Shown here piece by piece: positions 1 through 5,277 of a stretch of DNA of 5,277 nt (position 1 is the first letter of the stretch; every line of letters starts with the position of its first letter). The position numbers and the translations under genes were made by a program. The stretch comes from SCUN01 sp964343975 (GTDB lineage Bacteria > Acidobacteriota > Vicinamibacteria > Vicinamibacterales > SCN-69-37), in assembly GCA_964343975.1 (NCBI GenBank), contig CAYFLU010000213.1, positions 1-5,277 of the forward strand, in the 5' to 3' direction. The notes under the pieces were generated by a model. The model saw only the letters and a program-made list of their open reading frames with translations. It did no database searches and was not told where the DNA came from.

Positions 1-369
1 CGGGTTCTGGCCGTTCGCGGCGCCGACCGCCCGCACCGCGTCCGGGCGGCCGATCCGTTCGGCGAGTTGCGCGTACGAGCACGTGGCCCCGTACGGAATC
101 TGCTGCAGCGCGTCCCAGACCTCGCGCTGAAACGGCGTGCCGGTGAATGCCAGAGGCAGTGAAAACGTGTGCAGGGCGCCGTCGAAATACGCCTGAAGCT
201 GCGCCACGACCTCGGCCATGAGCCCGGTGGGTGTCGTCCGGTCCGGTGTCCCGTCCGCATTGAGCCACACCCCGGTCAGCGCCGTGCCGGAAACGGACAG
301 ACGGAGCAGGCCGACCGGGCTATCGATGACCCGGACGATCGAGCCGGATGGGGCGGCGGGATCAGGCAC
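1..369 (-). CDS. Methylated-DNA--protein-cysteine methyltransferase (Ogt/MGMT family), 3' end cut by window
   Basis: This family repairs O6-alkylguanine (and O4-alkylthymine) by moving the alkyl group irreversibly to its own cysteine. About 123 residues are visible. The N-terminal ribonuclease-like domain (about residues 8-60) contains IVRVIDSPVGLLRLSV. The DNA-binding domain starts near residue 80 with GTPFQREVWDALQQIPYG, then SYAQLAERIGRP, then AVRAVGAANGQNP, which runs into the window edge. R113 in AVRAVG corresponds to the DNA-intercalating 'arginine finger'. The PCHR active-site motif should follow just outside, so activity cannot be judged here. There is no ATG before the N-terminal domain. 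GTG at 369-367 was chosen as start. CTG at 378-376 is an alternative, with GGAG (389-386) seven bases upstream, giving an N-terminus MSKVPDP. The gene is divergent from the M23 peptidase gene. Family assignment is firm; the exact subtype (Ogt or another MGMT) and the start are less so. Confidence 0.9.
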   Translation of the reverse strand, partial: MPDPAAPSGSIVRVIDSPVGLLRLSVSGTALTGVWLNADGTPDRTTPTGLMAEVVAQLQAYFDGALHTFSLPLAFTGTPFQREVWDALQQIPYGATCSYAQLAERIGRPDAVRAVGAANGQNP

Positions 370-409
370 TTTGGACAGAAATGGGCTCCAAGGGGGATGT
401 TAAGCTGTA
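370..409. promoter_or_regulatory. Divergent intergenic region between the methyltransferase and M23 peptidase genes
   Basis: This 40-base gap must hold, or partly hold, the start signals of both divergent genes. Visible elements are a 5-bp inverted repeat TTGGA (371-375) / TCCAA (387-391), a purine run AGGGGG (391-396) that may be a poor Shine-Dalgarno site 13 bases before TTG 410, and a possible -10-like TAAGCT (401-406). TTGGAC (371-376) resembles a -35 box, but it lies 24 bases from TAAGCT, too far for a standard sigma-70 promoter. No promoter can be called with certainty. Confidence 0.3.
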
Positions 410-1669
410 TTGCTCGTGTCGCTCCATCGCCGCGTCCTGTTCGTGTTGGCCGCCGGCATCGTTGCCGGCAGTGTCGGCTGTACGGGGATCGGCGCCCGAA
501 CGCCCCAGGGCGACATCCTGTTGCCTTGCGAGGCCGACACCGTTGAAGCGGTGGTGCCGCCGGCGGCGACCTTCCAGAAATTGCTGATGCAACAAGCCAT
601 CGATCCGGTGACGGCCGCGGCCGTCGTCGATGCGATGAAGGGCGTGTTCAACCCGCGGCTGTTGCGCGCGGCGCAGCCCTATCAGGTCACGCGCACGCTC
701 GAGGGCGTGTTCCGCGAATTCCGGTACGACATCGACCCGTCCAAGTTCCTGCGCGTGTTCCGGCGCGCGGACCCGGCTGGCGGTGAGGCGCAGTATCAGG
801 CCGAGGTCGTGTCGTATCCGCGCACCGTGCAGGTCGTGGCGGCCTCCACGGAGATCACCAAGGAGCACAACTCGCTCAGCGCGGCGTTCGATGCGTCGGG
901 CGAAAATCTCGAGCTCGCGCTCACGCTCGCCGACATCTTCGGCGGCGAAGTCGACTTCAATACGGAGCTGCAGCGCGGCGACAAGTTCGAAGTGCTGTTC
1001 GAGAAGATCACGCGCGATGGCCAGTTCATTGGCTACGGCGATGTGTCGGCCGCGATTCTGCATCGGGGATCGCGCACGATCACGGCGATCCGGGCGCAGG
1101 GGCCCGACGGACGGTTCGCGTACTACGACGAGAACGGCCGTTCGCTGCGTCGCGAGGTGTTGAAGTCGCCACTGGCATTCATTCCGCGGATCACCTCCGG
1201 CTTCTCGGCCAACCGGAAGCATCCGATCTACGGGTTCAGCCGCGCGCACACGGGTGTGGACTACGCCGCGCCGATGGGGGCCAAGGTGCTGGCGATCGCC
1301 AATGGCACGGTGGTCTCCGCCGACTGGGGTGGCGACGGCGGCAATCAGGTCGTGCTGCACCACAAGGGCTACGACACGTTCTATCTGCATCTCTCTGCGT
1401 TCGCGGCCGGGTTGCGGCCCGGTCAGGAAGTGCGTCAGGGCGATGTCATCGGCTACGTCGGAATGACCGGTGCGGCGACGGGACCTCACCTGCACTACTC
1501 CGTGCGGCGCAACGGCGTCTTCGTGAATCCGGTGTCGGCGCGGCAGCACATGCCACCCGGGGAACCCATTCCGGCGGCGCAGTTGGCGGCCTTTCAGACC
1601 ACGCGCACCCGGGTTCTCGCTGAACTGTCACGGCGGCTGTCGGCGAACTCGCTCTCCGCCGAACACTGA
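410..1669 (+). CDS. M23 family zinc metallopeptidase, putative lipoprotein (MepM/LytM-like)
   Basis: This is a 419-residue predicted peptidoglycan hydrolase that would cut peptide cross-links in the cell envelope. Residues 1-24 form a signal peptide: positive LHRR, a hydrophobic stretch (VLFVLAAGIVAG), then SVGC with Cys24 as a likely lipidation site; the lipobox is imperfect, with Ser at -3. Residues of about 95-260 resemble the N-terminal region of MepM/Csd3-type M23 enzymes, including LADIFGGEVDF (173-183) and QRGDKFEVLFE. The C-terminal M23 domain (about 265-385) has zinc ligands H280 and D284 (HTGVD) and H362 (HLH), plus catalytic-type H327 (YLHLS) and H360, so it looks active rather than a degenerate EnvC-like activator. 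The start is TTG; GTG at 416 in the same frame would give MSLHRRVLF and is equally credible. The next gene begins 4 bases after its stop, suggesting cotranscription with the serine genes. The specific bond cleaved is unknown. Confidence 0.9.
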   Translation: MLVSLHRRVLFVLAAGIVAGSVGCTGIGARTPQGDILLPCEADTVEAVVPPAATFQKLLMQQAIDPVTAAAVVDAMKGVFNPRLLRAAQPYQVTRTLEGVFREFRYDIDPSKFLRVFRRADPAGGEAQYQAEVVSYPRTVQVVAASTEITKEHNSLSAAFDASGENLELALTLADIFGGEVDFNTELQRGDKFEVLFEKITRDGQFIGYGDVSAAILHRGSRTITAIRAQGPDGRFAYYDENGRSLRREVLKSPLAFIPRITSGFSANRKHPIYGFSRAHTGVDYAAPMGAKVLAIANGTVVSADWGGDGGNQVVLHHKGYDTFYLHLSAFAAGLRPGQEVRQGDVIGYVGMTGAATGPHLHYSVRRNGVFVNPVSARQHMPPGEPIPAAQLAAFQTTRTRVLAELSRRLSANSLSAEH

Positions 1670-1673
1670 TCGC

Positions 1674-2879
1674 ATGTCACAGCTGTTATCCTTCCGGGCG
1701 CTGCATCCGGCGCCTGCTGTTGCTCCCCGCGTCGCCTCCGTGCCCTACGACGTCGTCAATACCGAAGAAGCGCGCGCGTTGGCCGCGAAGGAGCCGCTGA
1801 GCTTCTTGCGCGTCACCCGTTCGGAAGTCGATCTGCCGGCCGACACCAATCCGTATGCCGACGCGGTGTACGCGCAGGCGGTGGCCAACTTCGAAGACCT
1901 GAAGCGCGCGGCGCCGATGCAGCTCGACGACGAGCCGTCGCTCTACTTCTATCGCCTGACGATGGGCGGCCACGTGCAGGTCGGTCTGGCCGGCTGCTTC
2001 TCGGTCGACGAATACGACCGCGGGCTCATCAAGAAGCACGAGAAAACGCGCAAGGACAAGGAAGACGACCGCACGCGCCACATCACAGAGCTGCGCGCGC
2101 AAACCGGCGTGGTGTTTCTCACCTACCGGCACTCGTTTGCGGTCGATCGCATCACCGCGCGTGTGATTGCCACGCCGCCCTTCTTTGCCTTCACGGCCGA
2201 CGACGGCATTCGGCACGAACTCTGGCGGGTCACCGGCGCCGACATGGACGCGCTCGTGCGCGCGTTTGCCGAATTGCCGGCGCTCTACATCGCGGACGGA
2301 CATCATCGCGCGGCGAGCGCGTCGCGCGCGAACGCGGCGTTGCAAGGCGCGGGCGAATCGGGCGCGTTCATTGCCGTCGCGTTCCCCGACACCGAGATGC
2401 AGATCCTGCCGTACAACCGCGTCGTGAAGGATCTCGCGGGGCAGACGCCCGATGATTTCATGCGCGCATTGCATGCGCGCGTCACCGTTACGCCCGGCGC
2501 GCCGACGCCGTCGGCGGCCGGACGTGTGTCAATGTACTTCCGCGGCGCGTGGCACGAGCTCACGCTGCCGACACCCGCGCCGGGCACACCGCGCGACGCT
2601 GCCCTCGATGTGGCGGTGCTGCAGTCGGCGGTGCTCGAGCCCGTGCTCAAGGTCGGTGATCCACGCACGGACAAGCGCATCGACTTCGTCGGTGGTCTCC
2701 GCGGCACGGGTGAGCTCGAGCGGCTCGTGAACAGCGGGAAGGCCGCGGTCGCGTTCTCCATGGTGGCGACGACGATCGAAGACCTGATGGCGATTGCGGA
2801 CGCGGGCGGCATCATGCCGCCGAAGTCCACATGGTTCGAGCCCAAGCTGCGCGACGGGCTCCTGGTGCATCTCATATGA
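1674..2879 (+). CDS. DUF1015 family protein (COG4198), serA/serC-linked
   Basis: This is a 401-residue cytoplasmic protein with no signal peptide or membrane segment, about the usual full length for DUF1015. Family landmarks are all present: PYDV near the N-terminus (24-27), the charged HEKTRKDKEDDR segment (122-133), YIADGHHR with D208-R212, and a C-terminal GIMPPKSTWFEPKL (379-392) followed by the terminal LVHLI. The family has no function that I can state as established. DGHHR resembles the motif of ParB/sulfiredoxin-fold proteins, a group that includes the free-serine kinases SerK and SbnI, so a role at serine/phosphoserine is attractive, but this is inference. The context supports it: its stop codon overlaps the serA start (ATGA), serC follows, and no serB is seen. 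ATG 1674 lies 4 bases after the M23 stop and lacks a clear Shine-Dalgarno site, so it may depend on translational coupling. Family assignment is strong; the function is open. Confidence 0.88.
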   Translation: MSQLLSFRALHPAPAVAPRVASVPYDVVNTEEARALAAKEPLSFLRVTRSEVDLPADTNPYADAVYAQAVANFEDLKRAAPMQLDDEPSLYFYRLTMGGHVQVGLAGCFSVDEYDRGLIKKHEKTRKDKEDDRTRHITELRAQTGVVFLTYRHSFAVDRITARVIATPPFFAFTADDGIRHELWRVTGADMDALVRAFAELPALYIADGHHRAASASRANAALQGAGESGAFIAVAFPDTEMQILPYNRVVKDLAGQTPDDFMRALHARVTVTPGAPTPSAAGRVSMYFRGAWHELTLPTPAPGTPRDAALDVAVLQSAVLEPVLKVGDPRTDKRIDFVGGLRGTGELERLVNSGKAAVAFSMVATTIEDLMAIADAGGIMPPKSTWFEPKLRDGLLVHLI

Positions 2880-3868
2880 AGGTTCTGATCGCGGACAAGT
2901 TCGAGAAGAGCGGCATCGACGGCCTGAAGGCCCTGGGCTGCGAGGTCGTGAGTCAGCCGGATCTGCAGGATCAGGCGCTCGTCGAGGCGATCGCGACGTT
3001 GCAGCCGCAGGTGCTGATCGTGCGGTCGACGAAAGTCACGGAGCCGATGATGACCGGCGCGTTGAAGCTGATCGTGCGGGCCGGCGCCGGCTACAACACG
3101 ATCGACGTCAAGGCCGCGTCGGCCAAAGGCATTGTCGTCACCAATTGCCCCGGCAAGAACTCGATCGCCGTGGCGGAGCTCGCGTTCGGCCTGATGCTGG
3201 CGCTCGATCGCCGCATCGCCGACAACGTCAGTGACCTCCGCGCGGGGAAGTGGAACAAGAAGGAATACTCGAAGGCGAGAGGCATCTTCGGACAGACGCT
3301 CGGTCTGCTCGGCGTGGGCAACATCGGGAGCCTGATGATCCCGCGCGCGAAAGCCTTCGGGATGCCGGTGGTGATCTGGGACAAGCCCTTCGACGGGCAG
3401 GACCGCGACATGACCGCGGCGGAAGCCGCGTCACTCGGCCTCGATGCGTCGGTGCTGCCGGTGCGCATCGCGCCGACGCCGGCCGACGTGGCGTCGCGCT
3501 GCGACGTCCTGAGCATTCATCTGGCGCTCGTGCCGGCCACGCGCGGGCTCGTGAATGCGGAACTGCTCGCGAAGATGAAGCCCGGCAGCACGCTGATCAA
3601 CTGCGCGCGCGGCGAGATCATCGACAGCGCCGCGCTGACCGCGGCGATCCGCGAGAAGAAGCTGCGCGCGGGTCTCGACGTGTTCGCTGATGAGCCGACG
3701 GCCGCCGCGGCCGACTTCACGGATCCGATCGTGAAGGAGCCTGGCGTGTACGGCACGCATCACATCGGCGCATCCACCGACCAGGCACAGGAAGCGATTG
3801 CCGCGGAGACCGTGCGCATCGTTCAGGCGTTCAAAGACACGGGCGTCGCGCCCAACGCCGTCAACTAG
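2876..3868 (+). CDS. serA: D-3-phosphoglycerate dehydrogenase, short form without ACT domain
   Basis: This 330-residue enzyme of the D-2-hydroxyacid dehydrogenase family would oxidise 3-phosphoglycerate to 3-phosphohydroxypyruvate with NAD, the first committed step of serine synthesis. The substrate domain includes RSTKVTE (50-56), RAGAGYNTID (68-77) and NSIAVAE (95-101). The Rossmann domain has GVGNIG (146-151) and D169 at the end of the second strand, favouring NAD over NADP. The catalytic set is R245 (CARGE), E273 (ADEP) and H296 (HHIGAST), spaced as in E. coli SerA. The protein ends soon after the HIGAST segment and closing helix, so the C-terminal ACT serine-sensing domain and the ASB domain are missing; serine feedback of the E. 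coli kind is not expected. ATG 2876 was chosen because the protein begins cleanly (MKVLIADKF) and overlaps the DUF1015 stop as ATGA; an in-frame ATG at 2831 would add 15 unrelated residues. Other hydroxyacid dehydrogenases are possible by fold, but adjacent serC makes SerA very likely. Confidence 0.93.
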   Translation: MKVLIADKFEKSGIDGLKALGCEVVSQPDLQDQALVEAIATLQPQVLIVRSTKVTEPMMTGALKLIVRAGAGYNTIDVKAASAKGIVVTNCPGKNSIAVAELAFGLMLALDRRIADNVSDLRAGKWNKKEYSKARGIFGQTLGLLGVGNIGSLMIPRAKAFGMPVVIWDKPFDGQDRDMTAAEAASLGLDASVLPVRIAPTPADVASRCDVLSIHLALVPATRGLVNAELLAKMKPGSTLINCARGEIIDSAALTAAIREKKLRAGLDVFADEPTAAAADFTDPIVKEPGVYGTHHIGASTDQAQEAIAAETVRIVQAFKDTGVAPNAVN

Positions 3869-3875
3869 ATCACTC

Positions 3876-3880
3876 AGGAG
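3876..3880 (+). promoter_or_regulatory. Shine-Dalgarno site of serC
   Basis: AGGAG lies 9 bases before ATG 3890 in the 21-base gap after the serA stop. It is the only clear Shine-Dalgarno sequence at a plus-strand start in this window and fixes the serC start. It suggests serC is translated independently of serA, unlike serA, which relies on overlap with DUF1015. Confidence 0.75.
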
Positions 3881-3889
3881 CCCGACGTC

Positions 3890-4978
3890 ATGTCCGTCAC
3901 CCGTATTTTCAATTTCTCCGCCGGTCCCGCTGTCCTGCCGCTGCCGGTGCTCGAAGAGGCGCAGCGTGATCTGGTCGCCATGCCCGGTGTGGGCATGTCC
4001 GTGATGGAGATCTCGCACCGCTCCGCGACGTTCGAAGGGATCCTGAACACGGCCGTCGCCGACATGCGCGCCCTCGCCAACATCCCCGACAACTACAAGG
4101 TGCTGTTTCTGCAGGGCGGCGCGAGCACGCAGTTTGCGATGCTGCCGATGAATCTGCTCGGCGCCGGCGCCACGGCCGACTACATCCTCACCGGCGACTG
4201 GGGTAAGAAGGCGTACAAGGAAGCGAAGAAGTTCGGTGCGGTGAAAGTGGCCGGCACCACCGAGTCGGGCAATTTCGCGCGCGTGCCGCGGCAGGACGAG
4301 CTCCAGCTCACGCCGGGCGCCGCGTACGTGCACATGACGTCGAACGAGACGATCCACGGCAATCAGTGGTTCTTCGTGCCGGACACGGGCGGCGCGCCCC
4401 TCGTGTGCGACATGTCGTCCGACATCTTCTCGCGCCCGATCGACGTCGCGAAGTACGGCGTCATCTACGCCGGGGCACAGAAGAACCTCGGCCCGTCGGG
4501 CGTGACGGTCGTGATCATCCGTGAGGACCTGCTCGCGCGGTCCACAGACGCGTTGCCGACGATGCTGAACTACAAGACGCACGCGGAGAACGGGTCGATG
4601 TACAACACGCCGCCGGCGTTTGGCATCTACATCCTGGGCCTCGTGTTGAAGTGGCTGAAGGGCCTCGGTGGCCTTGCGGCCATCGAAGCCGTGAATGAGC
4701 GCAAAGCGGCCGCGCTGTACGCGGAACTCGACCGGTCGGGCTTCTGGAAGCCGCACGCCGAGAAGAGCTGCCGGTCGCGGATGAACGTGACGTTCCGCCT
4801 CGCCACCGAAGAGCTCGAAAAGAAGTTCGCGAAGGAAGCGACGGCCGCCGGGCTCGACGGCCTCAAGGGCCATCGCGCCGTCGGCGGCATCCGTGCCTCG
4901 ATCTACAACGCCTTCCCCGAGGCCGGGGTGCATGCTCTCGTGGAGTTCATGAAGGAATTCGAACGGCGAAACGGTTAA
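3890..4978 (+). CDS. serC: Phosphoserine aminotransferase
   Basis: This 362-residue PLP enzyme (class V aminotransferase fold) converts 3-phosphohydroxypyruvate and glutamate to O-phosphoserine and 2-oxoglutarate; the same family also serves pyridoxal phosphate synthesis in some bacteria. Residue numbers track E. coli SerC closely. The N-terminal FSAGPA (9-14) and EISHRS (40-45) form the substrate-phosphate side, QGGAS is at 75-79, W104 (GDWGKKA) stacks on PLP, SNETIHG is at 151-157, D174 (CDMSSD) contacts the pyridine nitrogen, K198 (GAQKNLGPSG) is the Schiff-base lysine, NTPP is at 239-242, and GGIRASIYNA (332-341) carries the terminal substrate arginine R335. Length and motifs are complete, so the protein should be active. 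It follows serA by 21 bases, with its own AGGAG, and supplies the next pathway step. No phosphoserine phosphatase gene follows; the next gene is an envelope protein in the same reading frame, 39 bases on. Confidence 0.96.
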   Translation: MSVTRIFNFSAGPAVLPLPVLEEAQRDLVAMPGVGMSVMEISHRSATFEGILNTAVADMRALANIPDNYKVLFLQGGASTQFAMLPMNLLGAGATADYILTGDWGKKAYKEAKKFGAVKVAGTTESGNFARVPRQDELQLTPGAAYVHMTSNETIHGNQWFFVPDTGGAPLVCDMSSDIFSRPIDVAKYGVIYAGAQKNLGPSGVTVVIIREDLLARSTDALPTMLNYKTHAENGSMYNTPPAFGIYILGLVLKWLKGLGGLAAIEAVNERKAAALYAELDRSGFWKPHAEKSCRSRMNVTFRLATEELEKKFAKEATAAGLDGLKGHRAVGGIRASIYNAFPEAGVHALVEFMKEFERRNG

Positions 4979-4991
4979 ACGCGCCAAACCC

Positions 4992-5034
4992 GGGGGCAGA
5001 GCGATAGGCTTACGCCGATGCTCGCTCTGTTCCT
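4992..5034 (+). promoter_or_regulatory. Inverted repeat enclosing the start codon of the downstream gene
   Basis: CAGAGCGA (4997-5004) and TCGCTCTG (5022-5029) are a perfect 8-bp inverted repeat. As RNA the stem extends outward to 4992/5034 with two G-C and three G-U pairs. The 17-base loop holds the ATG at 5018-5020, so a transcript running through from serC would present the start codon within a hairpin loop. There is no U-run, so it is not a normal intrinsic terminator. The same loop includes TAGGCT (5005-5010), a possible -10-like hexamer or, through its AGG, a weak Shine-Dalgarno site 9 bases before ATG. A chance origin is possible. Confidence 0.35.
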
Positions 5035-5277
5035 CGCCGCCCAGCTCGTTTCCGGCACCGTGCAGACGCCGGACGGGCACCCGATCCCATCCGCCGCCAT
5101 CGTCGTGCTCGACGCTTCGGCGGCCACCGCCACCACGGCCGCTGACGGCACGTTCTCCGTGAACGTCGGCCGATTGCCCGTGGATCTCGAAATCTCCGCG
5201 TCCGGCTTCCGGACACAGCGCATCACCGTGTCGGCCTCGCCGACGGTGATCTCACTCGTGCCGCAGGCCGTCACCGA
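5018..5277 (+). CDS. N-terminus of a carboxypeptidase-regulatory-like domain protein, probably TonB-dependent receptor (cut by window)
   Basis: Eighty-six residues are visible before the edge. A short, uncharged hydrophobic leader (MLALFLAAQL) is followed at once by VSGTVQTPDG.PIPSA (11-26), ADGTFSVNVG (42-51) and LEISASGFRTQRITV (57-71). This is the beta-sandwich pattern of the CarboxypepD_reg / peptidase-associated-like domain that precedes the plug of many TonB-dependent outer-membrane receptors, and the last residues (SLVPQAVT) sit where the link to the plug usually begins. If so, the protein imports an unknown ligand across the outer membrane. The leader lacks the usual Lys/Arg, but between the in-frame serC stop at 4976-4978 and 5018 there is no ATG, GTG or TTG, so this start is forced. 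Other secreted proteins with this domain are possible, since the barrel is outside the window. Confidence 0.65.
   Translation, partial: MLALFLAAQLVSGTVQTPDGHPIPSAAIVVLDASAATATTAADGTFSVNVGRLPVDLEISASGFRTQRITVSASPTVISLVPQAVT

Noticed and set aside
169..546. A 125-codon plus-strand open frame crossing the methyltransferase and peptidase starts
   Set aside because: It runs antisense to a clear methyltransferase domain and out of frame with the peptidase; its composition (Arg, Gly, Pro) is that of a shadow.
362..1549. A 395-codon open frame on the minus strand opposite the M23 peptidase gene
   Set aside because: Arg/His-rich low-information translation with no family motif; the plus-strand peptidase has all active-site residues.
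1686..2474. A 262-codon open frame on the minus strand opposite the DUF1015 gene
   Set aside because: Same shadow composition (long runs of Arg, Val, His) and no domain; the plus-strand DUF1015 reading is full length.
2460..2480. A repeated ATGCGCGC, also readable as a GCGCGCA / TGCGCGC inverted repeat
   Set aside because: It is inside the DUF1015 gene and explained by GC-rich codons for Met-Arg-Ala and His-Ala-Arg; nothing suggests a regulatory role.
2831..2875. An upstream extension of serA from ATG 2831
   Set aside because: It would add 15 residues inside the DUF1015 coding region with no similarity to dehydrogenase N-termini; ATG 2876 gives the normal MKVLIAD start and an ATGA overlap.
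4979..5017. An intrinsic terminator after serC
   Set aside because: The hairpin here has no following T-run and its 3' arm lies within the next coding region, so it does not look like a terminator.
3431..5080. A 549-codon open frame on the minus strand opposite serA and serC
   Set aside because: It is rich in Arg, His, Gly and Val, has no recognisable domain, and lies opposite two genes with complete catalytic motifs. This is typical of a high-GC antisense shadow.

Overview
The window is GC-rich, densely coding bacterial DNA. It holds four complete genes on the plus strand and two genes cut by the window edges. GC-rich codon use, the run DUF1015 - serA - serC, and a following gene that starts like a TonB-dependent receptor plug would fit a Gram-negative, Gemmatimonadota-like bacterium. 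That placement is inference from gene content, not proof.

Layout: (1) 1-369, minus strand: the N-terminal two thirds of an O6-methylguanine-DNA methyltransferase (Ogt/MGMT family), cut before its active-site Cys motif. (2) 370-409: a short divergent intergenic region. (3) 410-1669: an exported M23 zinc metallopeptidase, probably a lipoprotein, with all catalytic residues. (4) 1674-2879: a DUF1015 (COG4198) protein. (5) 2876-3868: SerA, a short ACT-less 3-phosphoglycerate dehydrogenase. (6) 3890-4978: SerC, phosphoserine aminotransferase. (7) 5018 to the edge: start of a secreted or outer-membrane protein with a carboxypeptidase-regulatory-like domain, most likely a TonB-dependent receptor.

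Genes 3 to 6 are packed like one transcription unit: a 4-nt gap, an ATGA overlap and a 21-nt gap. SerA and SerC catalyse the first two steps of phosphorylated serine biosynthesis (3-phosphoglycerate to 3-phosphohydroxypyruvate to phosphoserine). No serB phosphatase is present. Its place is taken by DUF1015, translationally coupled to serA, with a DGHHR motif reminiscent of ParB-fold serine kinases. This is the most interesting point of the window: DUF1015 may act at the serine/phosphoserine step or regulate it.

No RNA gene, mobile element, CRISPR array or long repeat was seen. Non-coding sequence totals roughly 100 bases, in gaps of 4 to 40 nt. The long ORFs antisense to the genes look like shadows caused by high-GC codon use.
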